Below, one piece after another: positions 1 through 10,443 of a DNA stretch of 22,500 bases. Where the stretch lies: NCBI GenBank assembly GCA_012295275.1, contig CM022674.1, positions 405,001 through 427,500 of the forward strand, read 5' to 3'. The notes beneath the pieces were generated by a model, which was not told the DNA's origin, made no database searches, and saw only the letters and a list, made by a program, of their open reading frames with translations. The translations under genes and the position numbers were made by a program. The DNA is from Chrysomallon squamiferum. Taxonomy: Eukaryota > Mollusca > Gastropoda > Neomphalida > Peltospiridae. Numbering within the stretch: position 1 is the stretch's first letter; every line of letters begins with the position of its first letter.

Positions 1-81
1 AATGTGTGTGTATTATTTAAGACTTTAGAACAAAAGCAACTGCTTCTCCAATCATTGTAAGTATGCATGATCCATTCACAC

Positions 82-660
82 ACCAAACTTATAACCCCAG
101 TTTGCATGATATAACAAACATATCACATAACAATGTTATAACAGCTGTGATGTAAGAATGCTGTAAGCGTTATAACACAGTTGTGATACAAGAATGACAT
201 CACAAAATTATGGTACAAGAAGGAGATGACGTTCTTATTAAGAATTATATGACAGATAGAATTAAGGCTTTAATAATACATGACAAAACAAAGAGATCAA
301 TAATGATAACATATAGTAGATGATATTGCCTAAAATATGATACAGTGCACTAAAAGACTTTTTATTGTAATATCATATCGTATACCAAATAATATCTCAT
401 AATAATATGGACAATATAGGAAGATGTAATAAAGTTATGATATACTAATGAAACAAAGACAGGTTATAGTGATATAAAATAACAAAATTACATGATGACA
501 GCTTTGTTGGAATGCTGATAAATGATATTTTCTGATATGACAAAAATAAATTACAATAATGATATAACTATGATAAAGATATGATAAAAGAATGTGTCAC
601 AAGAAGAATATATTTTAATAATCACGTTGAATGAAAATAATGATGTTATCTGTTGAAACT
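82..660. repeat. Decayed tandem-repeat tract rich in TGATATAAC / TGACA motifs
   Basis: The clearest pair of units is 137-160 and 171-196 (TATAACAGCTGTGATGTAAG.. against TATAACACAGTTGTGATACAAG..), about 34 bases apart. The words TGATATAAC, TGATATGACA, ACAAGAATG and ATGACATCAC return irregularly to about 620. No open frame of any length crosses it. I read it as an old minisatellite eroded by substitution; unit length is uncertain (20-34). The last 100 bases of the window contain a similarly TGAC-rich decayed array, so the two could share ancestry, but this is a guess. Confidence 0.4.
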
Positions 661-764
661 AACCTAGTTAATGGTTATTATTATTGTTATAAATACACTA
701 GCATGTTAAAATTAATATGAACACTTTTGGCATGTATCAGTCACAAATAATTTTGCTATTGTTT

Positions 765-812
765 TATAAATAAATAAATAAATAAATAAATAAATTAATA
801 AATTAATAATTT
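765..812. repeat. (AAAT)n microsatellite grading into TTAA-rich DNA
   Basis: About seven near-perfect AAAT units are followed by imperfect AATT/TTAA units. It sits in T-rich DNA that continues to about 1250, where I see no gene; a 72-codon frame at 908-1126 is F/L/V-rich and explained by base composition. Confidence 0.85.
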
Positions 813-1378
813 TTATGTTTTTTGTTTCTTTTCACTATAATTTATATATTTTAATTTTATTTTAGTTGTTTTATTATCCTTAGAAAAGGTTTTTTTATCA
901 TTGTTTTTTGTTTTTTATATTTGTTAAAATAATAATTAACCAACAGAATTTTTCTGTGTTGTTAATTAAGTTATTTGTAAGCACGTTCTCATTTTTCTGT
1001 GTTGGATTACTACTACTGTTATCTGTTAACCTTGTTTCTTTGGTGTTTTTTTGTTTTTGTTATTTTTTGTTTATTCATAGGAAATATTTTCACTTAACAG
1101 ACAACAGCAACTTACGTTTTTGTTGATTTGTTTGATGTTATTTTTGTATTAATTTCATTCACTCAAAAAGATTATTTTAATAATTTTATTTGCAAAAAGA
1201 CCAATTTTCTTTTTTTTTACAAATTTTAACAGATGAAATAAAGTGTTAATTTAAACAGTGAAAAATATAATTAAGAATGAATATATGCATACATCCATAT
1301 ATAATCTGTGTAGAACACTAATGAAATATTAAATAATGTTTTTAACTCAATCTTTTTTTTTTTCATTATTTTTTTTAA

Positions 1379-1379
<1 letters not shown>

Positions 1380-1417
<38 letters not shown>

Positions 1418-1556
1418 TTCATAATGAACATCATTATCATCATTATATCACTTATTATTATTATTATTACTGATGTTATTATTACTGTTGTTATTATTAT
1501 TTTTATTAATATTATTATTAAATATTTGTAACATCATCATCTCCATCATCATCATT
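1380..1556. repeat. (ATT)n array with (ATC)n end
   Basis: A pure run of 13 ATT units (1380-1418) is followed by interrupted ATT/GTT units to 1520 and short ATC runs to 1556. The phase-three texture persists through the interruptions, so the tract has decayed by point mutation from a longer trinucleotide array. Confidence 0.9.
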
Positions 1557-1579
1557 GCCCTCCTCACATTCTAATTTTC

Positions 1580-1611
1580 ACATTACAAATTACATTACAA
1601 ATTACATTGCA
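1580..1611 (+). repeat. 12-bp tandem repeat abutting a splice-acceptor-like AG
   Basis: ACATTACAAATT occurs at 1580-1591 and 1592-1603, with a third partial copy changing to ACATTGCAG, so the array ends exactly at the acceptor-like CAG at 1610-1612. Confidence 0.7.
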
Positions 1612-1612
1612 G

Positions 1613-1671
1613 TTCCGTCAGGCCCAAGACGAGGTGACATCCCATGGACAGTCAACTATAGCAAGAAATAA
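1613..1671 (+). CDS. Candidate 3' terminal coding exon, unknown product
   Basis: Function unknown. A CAG at 1610-1612, preceded by a branch-like CTAAT (1571-1575), opens a GC-richer island. Read as (N)TT CCG TCA.., it gives PSGPRRGDIPWTVNYSKK and a TAA stop at 1669-1671. AATAAA at 1667-1672 overlaps the stop and could be the polyadenylation signal. The composition (Pro, Gly, Arg, Trp) is unlike the F/I/Y/N/K-rich frames nearby. A second frame is also open through the island to a TAG at 1690-1692, so the reading frame is not settled. The polypyrimidine tract is weak because the repeat at 1580-1611 occupies it. No homologue recognised. Confidence 0.27.
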
Positions 1672-1679
1672 AAGCACAA

Positions 1680-2425
1680 CACACAAATAGACCTCACTGA
1701 TAAAAGCATAACAGGTGCTGTGTTTTCAAATGATCTCCAGTGGACAAGGAACTTTACTGTGGAAAAGTGACGTAGGATTACTTTTTACTCAGCTGTAAAC
1801 TTCCAAAGATGAAATGTTCTGAAATGAAACAATGTTAAAAAATGACAATAAAATGATTCTAGAAAGGAGATGCTTTTGCAAAATTTTAAAATATAATAAT
1901 CTAAAGGACACATGATGAATATAATTCTTTAAGAACATAACACTGGGAAAAAATTCTAAAGGTTATTTTGTTGTGCAGAAATGTTTAGAAGTTGCAAAAT
2001 GATGAAAAAATGTTTAATGTTTAATTATGCAATTTGCACAGGTCAACTTTTATCAAATGCTTAGTGCAAAACATTCTAGACTCAGAATTTAATTAAAATG
2101 TTGTAGGATTTGTGCAAAATTTGTAGGAGCTGTGCAAAACAGTTTAGAAGGAGCTGTTTAAAATTTGCCTAGGCTTTGTTCTAACAGGCAAATGTTTTAG
2201 TGTTGTCATGCTTCAGATTTTTTTAGAGTAATCTCCCTTGTTAATTTACACTGCTTTGCCATTATTTATACTGTAGTACAAAGATTTGTTTACCAATTAT
2301 ATTTACTTAATTATACTAATTATTAATATAAATGAATTAATGAAGTCAAATTTGTGATAAATATATTTATCACTATTTTCAATTTTTATATATGATATTT
2401 GTTTTGTAACAATAATAAATTTATT
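1680..2425. other. AT-rich stretch with a decayed GTGCAAAA-type minisatellite
   Basis: No gene seen. Between about 1970 and 2165 the words GTGCAAAA, TTAGAAG and GGAGCTGT recur. The cleanest copies are two tandem 20-mers at 2101-2120 and 2121-2140 (TTGTAGGATTTGTGCAAAAT and TTGTAGGAGCTGTGCAAAAC, four mismatches), with a looser third to 2164. The rest is unique AT-rich DNA. Confidence 0.5.
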
Positions 2426-2429
2426 AAGT

Positions 2430-2460
<31 letters not shown>

Positions 2461-2516
2461 TAACAGCAACATAAAAGCCACAAAGCTGATGATGACTATT
2501 ATTATTATTATTATTA
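2430..2516. repeat. (AAT)9 and (ATT)6 separated by 40 bases
   Basis: AAT units at 2430-2456 and ATT units at 2498-2516 lie in opposite sense around a short spacer, so the two arms are complementary and could pair. Confidence 0.85.
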
Positions 2517-2787
2517 CTTACTTATTTACTTACACATATAAAGTCAAATTATATATGTAATTTATTCTGACAAAATTTAAAAACTAACCTAAATTATAAT
2601 TTTTCTGTTATTAAATAAACATAAATACCTTTTTTTCTTCTTTTTTTTTTAATTTTAATTAAATCCTAACTTTATTTCTGTATATAAATGTGTATTTTAA
2701 CCAGGGAGATTAGGGAAAAAGATATTATTTTATATATATATTTTTTTCATCACAAGTCTTTCATTTTTTAATCTGACCTCTTTTTCC

Positions 2788-2811
2788 AAAAAAAAAAAAA
2801 AAAAAAAAAAA
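2788..2811. repeat. Poly(A) run of about 24
   Basis: A pure A tract follows TTTTTCC; on the minus strand it is a T tract. No retrotransposon body or target-site duplication could be identified beside it. Confidence 0.85.
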
Positions 2812-2860
2812 GAAAGTTTTTTCTCAGTTTTCTTCTCTTTTTTTTTTCTCTATACTTCAG

Positions 2861-2959
2861 CACTCATGGATCTTAGTTAAGCAATGTTGTTCATTTAAGT
2901 TCACATTTCAGTTATATAACTATTTATGTGCAAAACAAATCACAAGTACAGGACTGTAG
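2861..2959 (+). CDS. Weak candidate exon behind a strong splice acceptor
   Basis: A long pyrimidine tract (2829-2857) ends in CTTCAG (AG at 2859-2860), one of the best acceptor signals in the window. Frame 2861-2959 is open for 32 codons to a TAG, starting HSWILVKQCC; the other two frames close within 15 to 25 bases. There is no obvious polyadenylation signal or splice donor and the residues resemble no family I know. An unused cryptic acceptor is equally likely. Confidence 0.15.
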   Translation, partial: HSWILVKQCCSFKFTFQLYNYLCAKQITSTGL

Positions 2960-2964
2960 TATTG

Positions 2965-3075
2965 TAAATATGGAAATTAGGGGTGGAGTCTCTTGTCAAT
3001 CATTACTATGACATCATTAGTCCTCAACCAATAGTATGTCACAGTTAAGATGCATATTTAATTAAAGGCCAATGT
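2965..3075. promoter_or_regulatory. CCAAT-box cluster (possible promoter or enhancer fragment)
   Basis: Within about 110 bases lie GTCAATCA, ACCAATAG (CCAAT core about 3029-3033) and GCCAATG (core about 3069-3073), plus a TGACATCA (3009-3016) and GGGGTGG. CCAAT is the NF-Y core motif in animals. No TATA box with correct spacing or downstream ORF was found. Confidence 0.22.
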
Positions 3076-3142
3076 GTTGTCAATTTCATGTAACTGTGAT
3101 GTTAGAAAATTATTTACATTTATATATTGTCTGTATTATCTA

Positions 3143-3171
3143 TATTATTATTATTATTACATTACTACTAC

Positions 3172-3217
<46 letters not shown>
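3143..3217. repeat. (ATT)n array, about 25 units
   Basis: ATT units with a short ACT interruption near 3161-3174, then a pure run to 3217. A 77-codon frame running through it (3074-3307) codes Y/I runs and is an artefact of the array. Confidence 0.92.
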
Positions 3218-4819
3218 TCTTTTAAATTAAAAGATATTATTGATGCAGTTATAAATTTTGCCAATTATTATTTTTATTTTTTATTTCTTTGTCTAAAAGC
3301 TTCTTAATATATTTTTCAAATTTATTATTATTATTTTAGAACAGCTAATCATATGAATATAATAACGACTGTTAGATATAAAGAGTTATGCCCCTTGGAA
3401 AAAGAAGTGTGACTTAGTGTTTATTGTAGCTTCACGTTCTAAAGTAAATTCTACCAGTTAAATACACTGTACATAAATGTAAGCTTTTACAGTTCTTAAA
3501 ATATGCTGGGTTTATTTCTTGTTTGTTTTTGTTTTTTTTTTGTTTTTTTTACAAACAGTATCTTACATAATAGTAAGCTTTGCTAAATTCAAATTTAATA
3601 AAATTTAATTTCAGTCAGCGATTGTATATATATATAAATATGTATAAAATTATAAATATATTAATAAAATAAAATGAAGCAGTAAATAACTAGCAAGAAA
3701 CTTGTAAAGGAATGCATCTTTTCTTTTATTATTTTATTTTAATTATTTTTAATTTTTTTTCAACAATTAGATCATTGTTCATTATCAAACAAATTGTTAT
3801 TGCTTGTTCTGTTGTATGACCGCGCCTTTAGTATTAATTTTCGATAATTAGTTTAGTTAATATTAATGTTTTCAATTAATATTTATTACATCTTTTTTTC
3901 ATGTTATTATTATTTTAATAAATTTAAATTTGTTTTAATGAACAAGTACAAAAAAAAATAAAATCAAAATTGTGATTAGATACAATAATAGTTATTTAAT
4001 TAATTAATTAATCAATAGTAATTCAAATGTTTTACAGGTAAAAGTTTAGAGTTATACAATAAGAATATGGTACTTACAATGATAATAATAACAATTTCTT
4101 TTTTAAAAAAGAAAAAAAGATTTGAAGTATAAATGAATTGTTTGAAATAACAATAATTAAAAACAAATACATTATTTATAAAAAAAAAACTAAAAAGTCC
4201 CCAACAGATTTATTAAATGTATTAATTAATTATTTGGAGCAATAATAATTAAAAACAATAAATTTATTAAAACAAATGAACTGTTTATTATAACAATAAT
4301 TTTAAAAGATAATAAGAAGATTTTTAAATATTAATTTTTTAACGATTACATTGTCTGGAACCCTGATTAATTAAAATAAGAATAAAATAAAATAAAGACT
4401 GAATTAGTTGTTTGTAGAGATTATAGCTACACCTATATAAACAGATATCCAGTAATTATGTAATATTTTTACTTTTTATCTGTATTAATTTAGATACACA
4501 CAGACATACGTACATATGTACTCCCCACGTAGAATGTTCATTTCTGTCTACCTCTTCACATTTGTATATTGTAAATGCAAAGGACATCAACACATGTGTA
4601 CTTTTGCTGCCAGTAACATTTTTATTTCATTAAATCTATAAAAAATTAAAAAAAAGAAAGAAATGTATTCTATTTTATTTTTACGATCCCATTTTCGTTT
4701 TGTTCAGTTTGTTTTTACCCACGTCTTCTACCTCGTTTAAAATTCGTTTTAGTTAAACAGTGAAAAGCAGTTGAGATTTTAGTTCATTGTAGATTATATT
4801 ACATAAATTCTTTATAATA

Positions 4820-4821
<2 letters not shown>
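3218..4821. other. AT-rich, CpG-poor stretch with no recognisable gene
   Basis: Only short simple sequence is seen: (AATT)4 near 3996-4011, AAATA units at 4383-4397, and homopolymer runs. A diverged repeat joins 4132-4160 and 4275-4303 (AATGAATTGTTTGAAATAAC.. and AATGAACTGTTTATTATAAC..), offset 143 bases. Every reading frame closes quickly. It fits a large intron or intergenic spacer. Confidence 0.6.

Positions 4822-4857
<36 letters not shown>
4822..4857. repeat. (ATT)12 microsatellite
   Basis: Pure ATT run. The following 460 bases contain an 80-codon frame (4901-5143) starting MQNKTNVSSYKMYERS; its F/L/I-rich tail and lack of supporting signals give no reason to call it a gene. Confidence 0.92.
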
Positions 4858-5322
4858 TTTTTTGAAATTGAATAAAACACAAGAAGCCTAGATCAGATTC
4901 TTGCAGAACAAAACAAACGTATCCAGTTATAAAATGTATGAAAGGAGCACTTTTCTTTCATTTTATGTTGTTTTTTTTTCTGAACTTTCAGCATATGTTT
5001 CGTTTTTATTATTGTTGGCTAATACTTTCGGCGCCAATCGAAGACACACGAAAATACATCTTTTGCAGATACTTTTCAATCATTTTATTTTTGTTATTAT
5101 TATTTATATGATTGGCCATTTCATTTTGTTTTTAAATGCATAACTGTTCTATCTTTCAGTATTTTAGCAAAACAGGGATATAGAAATATGACAGTTTTGT
5201 CACTGTTGCATAGTTACGTTTTTTAATTTCATTTTGTAATGAATGTGATTGCATAATTTGAATTTGTATTTCACTTTAGCCATAAGAGATGGGCTAACTG
5301 ATAGTTAAACATACGAGTAGTC

Positions 5323-5381
5323 TAATAATAATAATAATAATAATAATAATGATAATAATAATGATGATGATGATGATGATT
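5323..5381. repeat. (AAT)n to (ATG)n compound microsatellite
   Basis: AAT units (5323-5357) change by single substitutions into seven or eight ATG units (5358-5381). Confidence 0.9.
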
Positions 5382-5501
5382 TAAGTAACATTTTGATACG
5401 ATATAATTACTGTAATAGATATGTGTATCTTCAGTTGTACTTAAAGTGCGTATGGATTTTTTCAAGTTCGTCTTTTAGCCCATCCGCTTAGGCGTAACAT
5501 G

Positions 5502-5526
5502 AAAAGCGCGTTCAGTTGACGCTTTT
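5502..5526. other. Small perfect hairpin AAAAGCG / CGCTTTT
   Basis: AAAAGCG at 5502-5508 pairs with CGCTTTT at 5520-5526 across an 11-base loop, in a CpG-containing patch that contrasts with its AT-rich surroundings. Function unknown. Confidence 0.5.
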
Positions 5527-5657
5527 GTTGAAAAATATTTGCTCCATGTTGTTAGTCATTTTCTTTAATTGTTATATTTTAAAACAAAAGTAAAAAGTAA
5601 GGCAGGCCAGCCTGTCTTCTGTTCAGAATAAACTGTTTACGATATTATTTTTTTTTT

Positions 5658-5700
5658 CACGTGAATATCGAACTCGCCTCACGTCAGATTTTGTCGTTAC
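5658..5700. promoter_or_regulatory. E-box CACGTG and CRE-like site
   Basis: CACGTG (5658-5663, the canonical bHLH palindrome) is followed by TCACGTCA near 5679-5686, a CRE variant (TGACGTGA on the minus strand). Next comes GATTTTGTCGTTACTCG (5687-5703), a word that recurs at 11212-11228. No start site could be placed. Confidence 0.25.
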
Positions 5701-5825
5701 TCGGTAGATTATTAGTAATAAACAACGTCAAAGTGTTACTCGAAGTTGTTTCTCTTCTTTGTTTGTTGTTGTTTTGGTATTTTTTTAACTTACGTACTTA
5801 TTTATTTGTTTATTTATTGTTTATA

Positions 5826-5973
<148 letters not shown>

Positions 5974-6031
5974 TTTGTTTATCGACGCACCCGTGTATTT
6001 TCTGATTACTTTATCTTAAAAAAGACCCCAC

Positions 6032-6063
6032 ATAATAATAATAATAAATAAATAAATAAATAA
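6032..6063. repeat. (AAT)4-(AAAT)4 compound microsatellite
   Basis: AAT units pass into AAAT units. The next 380 bases (6064-6445) are unique AT-rich DNA with no feature I can support. Confidence 0.85.
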
Positions 6064-6445
6064 AAATTGTGGTAAATTCAAAGTGCAGTGAAGACTGAGT
6101 CCACGCATTTAATAAAAATTAATTTCAAATACTTTTCTAAAAATATTCGTAAACTAAGCGACAGTTATAATAATTATTACAGCCTTAATATACATGTTTC
6201 TGTATATACACACACCCAATCTCATTAGTTCACATATACATTCACACTCACAAACAGATGCATACAACATACATAAATATAATTTTAACATTGACTATAA
6301 GATTAAGATAAAGATTAATTTATTTATTTTAGATATTGAATAATAATAAGAAAATATAGTGAAAAAAAAGATGATGAAATTTATAAATAGACAACAAAGA
6401 TAGACTGAAATATTTTCTTTACTAGAACACAAGTAAATAAATTTT

Positions 6446-6485
6446 AAAAAAAAAAAAAAAAAAAAAAAAAGAAGAAGAAGAAATA
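6446..6485. repeat. Poly(A)25-(GAA)4
   Basis: A pure A run passes into GAA units. This could be the decayed tail of a retroposed sequence, but no body was identified upstream. Confidence 0.85.
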
Positions 6486-6541
6486 TTTGAAATACATACT
6501 TTGAATGGTTTCATTGTTTATCATCTTCATCGGCGTAATCA

Positions 6542-6602
6542 TATAAAGTTACCTCCCTGGAATGACGTCATTACAATTGTGATACTTACTACGTCACGTC
6601 AC
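6542..6602. promoter_or_regulatory. CRE cluster with neighbouring TATA-like word
   Basis: TGACGTCA (perfect palindromic CRE) at 6563-6570 and a double ACGTCACGTCA at 6591-6601 lie within 40 bases. TATAAAG at 6542-6548 precedes the CRE on the plus strand. On the minus strand the order is double half-CRE, CRE, then a TTTATATGA word, as in a cAMP-responsive promoter, but the ATGs that follow lie too close to it for a convincing leader. CREB/ATF binding is established for the motif; use here is inferred. Confidence 0.35.
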
Positions 6603-6749
6603 TATTATCTTACATTTTTGTTAGGAAAGCACGCGAGAAAGTTAAGATTTTTTCTCTTTCTTGTTGAATATTTATTTTATTTTACTTTGTGATTTTTATT
6701 TTTTTATTTATTTACCTACTTTCTTTAAATTTACTAGAAATCAATCTTT

Positions 6750-6868
6750 TATAATAATAATAATAATAATAATAATAATTAATTCCTTAACGTCCCTTGA
6801 AAAAGGGAAAACAATAAAAGAAGAGAGAGACAGACAGAGACAGAGAGACAGAGGGATAGAGAGAGATT
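6750..6868. repeat. (AAT)10 followed by a degenerate GA/CA-rich patch
   Basis: Ten AAT units (6750-6779), then an irregular GAGAGACAGACAGAG tract at 6818-6868. From 6869 to 7197 lies unique sequence with no gene I can support. Confidence 0.8.
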
Positions 6869-7197
6869 AAAGGTTAAATGAGACAGGAATCAGAGTGATA
6901 CAGAATATTGGTATATTGCCAGATACTTTCTTTCATAAGAATACACAGCAACAAGTCACACCCAGTTTCGCTTTCAGTACTAGTAAACGATATTTAACGA
7001 CAATAGACTGTTTCACGGTTACACCTATATACCAGGTGTTTCTCGCGTTTCTAATCTACTCACTGTATATAAAATATGTTTTCGAACTAGTGTCACATTA
7101 TTTTACAGTTTACTAGAGATAAAATATATCTTTGATGACGCCTCCAAGCACTCGCAATTATAAGCAAAGAAAGACAAAATGAAATGTAAACAATTAT

Positions 7198-7236
<39 letters not shown>

Positions 7237-7340
7237 AACTACTACTACTAGTACTACTACTATTACTACTACTACTATTATTATTGTTGTTGTTATTGTT
7301 GTTATTATTACTACTCATGTTGTTGTGGTTGTTGTTATTA
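7198..7340. repeat. (ACT)n-(ATT)n-(GTT)n trinucleotide mosaic
   Basis: About 20 ACT units grade into ATT and GTT units while keeping the same three-base phase. Reverse-strand translation is N/S runs and not a protein. Confidence 0.92.
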
Positions 7341-7410
7341 AATTTCTAAAATTGTTTTGTTATCGATGTTTCGTTGCATGAATCTATGCATGTATTTATT
7401 TTATTTTACT

Positions 7411-7512
7411 TTATACTCTCTCTCTCTCTTTCTCTCTATTTCTTTCTCTCTTTCTCTCTCCCCCTCTCTCTCTCTATCTCTCTCTCTCTCTGTCTCTGTC
7501 TCTGTCTCTTCT
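7411..7512. repeat. Imperfect (CT)n pyrimidine tract
   Basis: A 100-base CT-rich strand with TTTC, CCCC and TGTC interruptions. It lies just upstream of an acceptor-like site at 7548 and could act as an overlong polypyrimidine tract. Confidence 0.9.
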
Positions 7513-7548
7513 AAGTTAATCGGTACATCAACATCTTAATACTTACAG

Positions 7549-7610
7549 ATGCAATCTACGTCATAATGAGGGTTGTGAACTACTACCTTAGACAGCACCG
7601 TATATATTAA
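7549..7610 (+). CDS. Weak candidate terminal exon, unknown product
   Basis: ACTTACAG (AG at 7547-7548) follows a CT tract and a TCTAAGTTAAT branch-like word. Reading (..AT) GCA ATC TAC gives AIYVIMRVVNYYLRQHRIY and a TAA at 7608-7610. The other frames stop after 5 and 14 codons. No polyadenylation signal or homologue recognised; chance is a real possibility. Confidence 0.17.
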
Positions 7611-7758
7611 ATTTGAACGGGCTAATGTCAACGTTATCATATACATAACAAAAAAAAACAACACAAAAAAACCCCACAAAAGTTTGTTTTCTTTGATACA
7701 CGTAACAAAAACATGTTTGCCAGTCATCTCTTGTCTGCAAGATCAGTACATCTTTATA

Positions 7759-7783
7759 TTCTTCTTCTTCTTCTTCTTCTTTT
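7759..7783. repeat. (TTC)8 microsatellite
   Basis: Eight TTC units followed by a short TTA/T-rich stretch. Confidence 0.9.
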
Positions 7784-7839
7784 ATTATTATTTTTTTTAT
7801 TACGTCTAATCTAAGTTCTGAAATCTTCAATCATTAATC

Positions 7840-8403
7840 CGCGCACATAAAAAAAGAACGTAAAAGAATCCGAATCCTTAGATGCTTTTTGTAGATTGTC
7901 AGAACGGAATGGACGTAAAATGCTCACGTATCGAATTACGTTATTGTTCAAATAAATATTCCCAGCGTCAAATTGTCTGACAGACCTGCCGTCCCTGCAT
8001 AACCTGGCGATACCGCAGCCGCGTATTTAAACTACGACTAAATTCAACTCTTATTTTAACTTCATACCGCATCTGTACCGCGTGTTGCCCAGTTGTATAG
8101 CAGTGCGTTGTAAGTACACGGGTTCTCCCCAACTGTGAACATATTTCACAATTATTCCCGGAATGCTTCGTCAGAACTTTGGTCGCTTATTTCATTTCTG
8201 CAAATCTTTCTTTTACATGTTCTCTGTTACAGGCTTCCTGATAGAAGCTGTATATTTTATATATGATCCTTAGTAACACAAATCCTTAAAGCCAACGATC
8301 TTTAGCTACTTTTTCAATTCCCTCATTTCCATGTTTCGTTGCTCCCCAATGTTGGATGCATATTATAACGATCTTGCAAAGGCTCCCAATAGAAGATATA
8401 TAC
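7840..8403. other. CpG-rich unique block ending at a (TATC)n array; possible tRNA-type SINE remnant
   Basis: CpGs are dense here, roughly 25 by eye between 7850 and 8400. No long reading frame exists. At 8096-8132 the words TAGCAGTGCGTTG and CGGGTTCTCCCC resemble tRNA-type polymerase III A and B boxes in the correct order, but the spacing is short and the B box lacks its GA. A body of about 270 bases followed directly by a (TATC)n tail would suit a SINE. The box matches are loose, so confidence in the SINE reading is low. Confidence 0.2.
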
Positions 8404-8412
8404 TACTATCTC

Positions 8413-8492
<80 letters not shown>

Positions 8493-8512
8493 GCTAGCTA
8501 TCTATCTATCTA
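8404..8512. repeat. (TATC)n tetranucleotide array, about 26 units
   Basis: Near-perfect TCTA/TATC units with one TAGCTAGC interruption near 8490-8499. Translated frames read YLSI and are artefacts. Confidence 0.96.
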
Positions 8513-8616
8513 TTTATCTCACTATATATATCTGTCTAATCGATATATGCATGTGTCAACCTACCTGTCTGTTTTTCTATATGAGAGTCTGTCTGTCTGT
8601 TATGTCTGAGTGTCTC

Positions 8617-8730
<114 letters not shown>

Positions 8731-8968
8731 TCACCACTGACATAGCTTTGTTCACTTAATACTGAGACCTCTGTAACTGCGGCTGTATGATCCAGTATTA
8801 TTCAAAATCTCAAATTAATGAATACATCTTTTCTACTGTTTTAGACAATGTTAAAATCACATGTATATAGTTACATGATCCAGCGATATTCTTCACGTGT
8901 TCTTGTATTATTAATGTTCCAGAAAAGCACTGTAAAAAGTGCTATATACCTTGTCATGTCATAAAATA

Positions 8969-9005
<37 letters not shown>

Positions 9006-9053
9006 CAACAACAACAATAACAATAAGTAAATAAATAAATAAATAAATAAATA
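8969..9053. repeat. (AAT)n-(AAC)n-(AAAT)n compound array
   Basis: AAT, then AAC, then AAAT units follow one another. On the minus strand this forms a (TTTA)n(GTT)n(ATT)n tail immediately after the possible tRNA-like segment at 9060-9235. Confidence 0.92.
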
Positions 9054-9059
9054 ACAAAA

Positions 9060-9235
9060 ACAACAGAATAAGACAAACAAAGGTTCTTGATAAATCAGCC
9101 TTTACGCATTAGTTGTAGTTGGAAACGTTTGAACTCGACTGCCGGACAGAACCGAACCTGTGACCCCACGTGTGTCAATCTGTTTTCTGTTGTAACATTC
9201 CTCCGTCTTCGAAAACCCTCACACATCACATTTTC
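9060..9235 (-). mobile_element. Possible tRNA-derived SINE fragment (minus strand)
   Basis: On the minus strand, GGGTCACAGGTTCGGTTCT (9143-9161) resembles the B box and T-stem of a tRNA (consensus GGTTCGANTCC). It is followed by about 80 bases of body and then the (TTTA)n(GTT)n(ATT)n tail at 9053-8969, the order expected for a SINE. No convincing A box could be placed upstream, and no target-site duplication was found. The plus-strand frame across it contains AGQNRTCDPTC, which I regard as a by-product. Confidence 0.22.
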
Positions 9236-9514
9236 AAACAGAAATAACCCCTCTTTTCTCTATTTCGTTTCTGTCTTTCTATCCACTCTCAGTCCTCTTT
9301 CTTTCTCTCTCTCTCTCTCAGTTTGGGGATGAAATCGAGATTTCCCTTCGACATCCGCACTCTAGACCGACATCTGCTCTGATATATCAAATAATCATTT
9401 ATTCCTTCTCTCTACGTTATTTAATATCACGTTAAAAAGTCTTTAACATGTGCTCAATTAAAATCTGACATTATTTACGATATCCATATGTAATGTTAAT
9501 CCAGTTTTCTCAAC

Positions 9515-9530
9515 TTTTTTTTTTTTTTTT
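9515..9530. repeat. Poly(T) run of 16
   Basis: Simple homopolymer within otherwise unremarkable sequence (9330-9640) where no gene is supported. Confidence 0.85.
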
Positions 9531-9653
9531 TATTCAACAAGTTTTTCTTAAAACCTTCATCTCACTCTTTAAATCAAAGTATAAAACGTGCAGACGACCC
9601 TGGGAAAAGGCAAAATGAGAAATGAAGAAACAGAAAGAAAAAAATACCCCAGG

Positions 9654-9875
<222 letters not shown>

Positions 9876-10057
9876 TCAGCTAAAACTCATTTCATGACAG
9901 TTTTTTCTGTTACTGGAACCAAATTCTCTGTACACTGCACCTGCATCCTTACACCCCGTTCACAGTGAAGCGGTAACAGATGATGTTAACATTACAATAA
10001 ATGAATAAACTGAATGCTATTAGTCAGCTGCATGATAAATATAGTTCATGAAATTAA

Positions 10058-10083
10058 CAATATGTCAGAACAATATGTCAGAA
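10058..10083. repeat. Perfect 13-bp tandem duplication
   Basis: CAATATGTCAGAA at 10058-10070 is repeated at 10071-10083. It may be a recent slippage event. Confidence 0.85.
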
Positions 10084-10118
10084 CGAAACATGTTCATCTA
10101 ATTACTTTAATTCACACA

Positions 10119-10320
10119 TATTTATTTTATTTTATTTTTTATTTTAATTATTTAATTAATTAATTTAATTTATTATTATCATCATCATCATCATGACCAT
10201 CGTCATCATCATCACCATGATCATGGTTGTTGTCTGGTTTTTCTTTAGTTTTTGTATCTTTACGTAGGTATATATATATATTATTATTATTATTATTATT
10301 GTTGTTGTTTTCTTTTTTCT
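10119..10320. repeat. TTTTA / TTAA / ATC / TA / ATT compound low-complexity tract
   Basis: Successive simple-sequence blocks: TTTTA (10119-10145), TTAA (10146-10170), ATC-rich (10176-10217), TA then ATT then GTT (10269-10310). Confidence 0.85.
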
Positions 10321-10399
10321 TCTTTTTTTAATAAACAGTACATTTCTGAAAAGGTAAGTAAAAAAAAAGCCACTTAAATTTTTCTCTTTACCACAAGCG

Positions 10400-10443
10400 G
10401 TACTCAAGCGACGTCATACGTTGAGTAATCAAAATGGCGGACT
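10400..10443 (+). promoter_or_regulatory. YY1-type ATGGCGG site with CRE and AP-1-like words
   Basis: AAAATGGCGGAC (10431-10442) is a close match to the YY1 core-promoter motif, which in animals often lies just downstream of the start site and can include the initiator ATG. GACGTCAT (10410-10417, seven-base CRE match) and TGAGTAA (AP-1-like, 10422-10428) lie within 25 bases upstream. The surroundings (10385-10625) are GC- and CpG-richer than the flanks. No TATA box is seen, as is usual for YY1-type promoters. Confidence 0.35.

Noticed and set aside
29-56. Micro-exon between a TTTAG acceptor and a perfect GTAAGT donor at 57
   Set aside because: The donor is good but the acceptor lacks a pyrimidine tract and 28 bases give no coding evidence; kept only as part of a hypothesis in the findings.
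908-1126. 72-codon frame of F, L, V and S
   Set aside because: Composition of T-rich DNA; no supporting start, splice or regulatory signal.
3074-3307. 77-codon frame through an (ATT)n array
   Set aside because: Its Y and I runs are direct translations of the microsatellite.
4901-5143. 80-codon frame starting MQNKTNVSSYK
   Set aside because: The first part looks protein-like, but the remainder is hydrophobic by composition and no promoter or splice signal fits.
9087-9332. 81-codon frame containing AGQNRTCDPTC
   Set aside because: Overlaps the tRNA-like segment read on the other strand and ends in a CT-rich run; better explained as a by-product.
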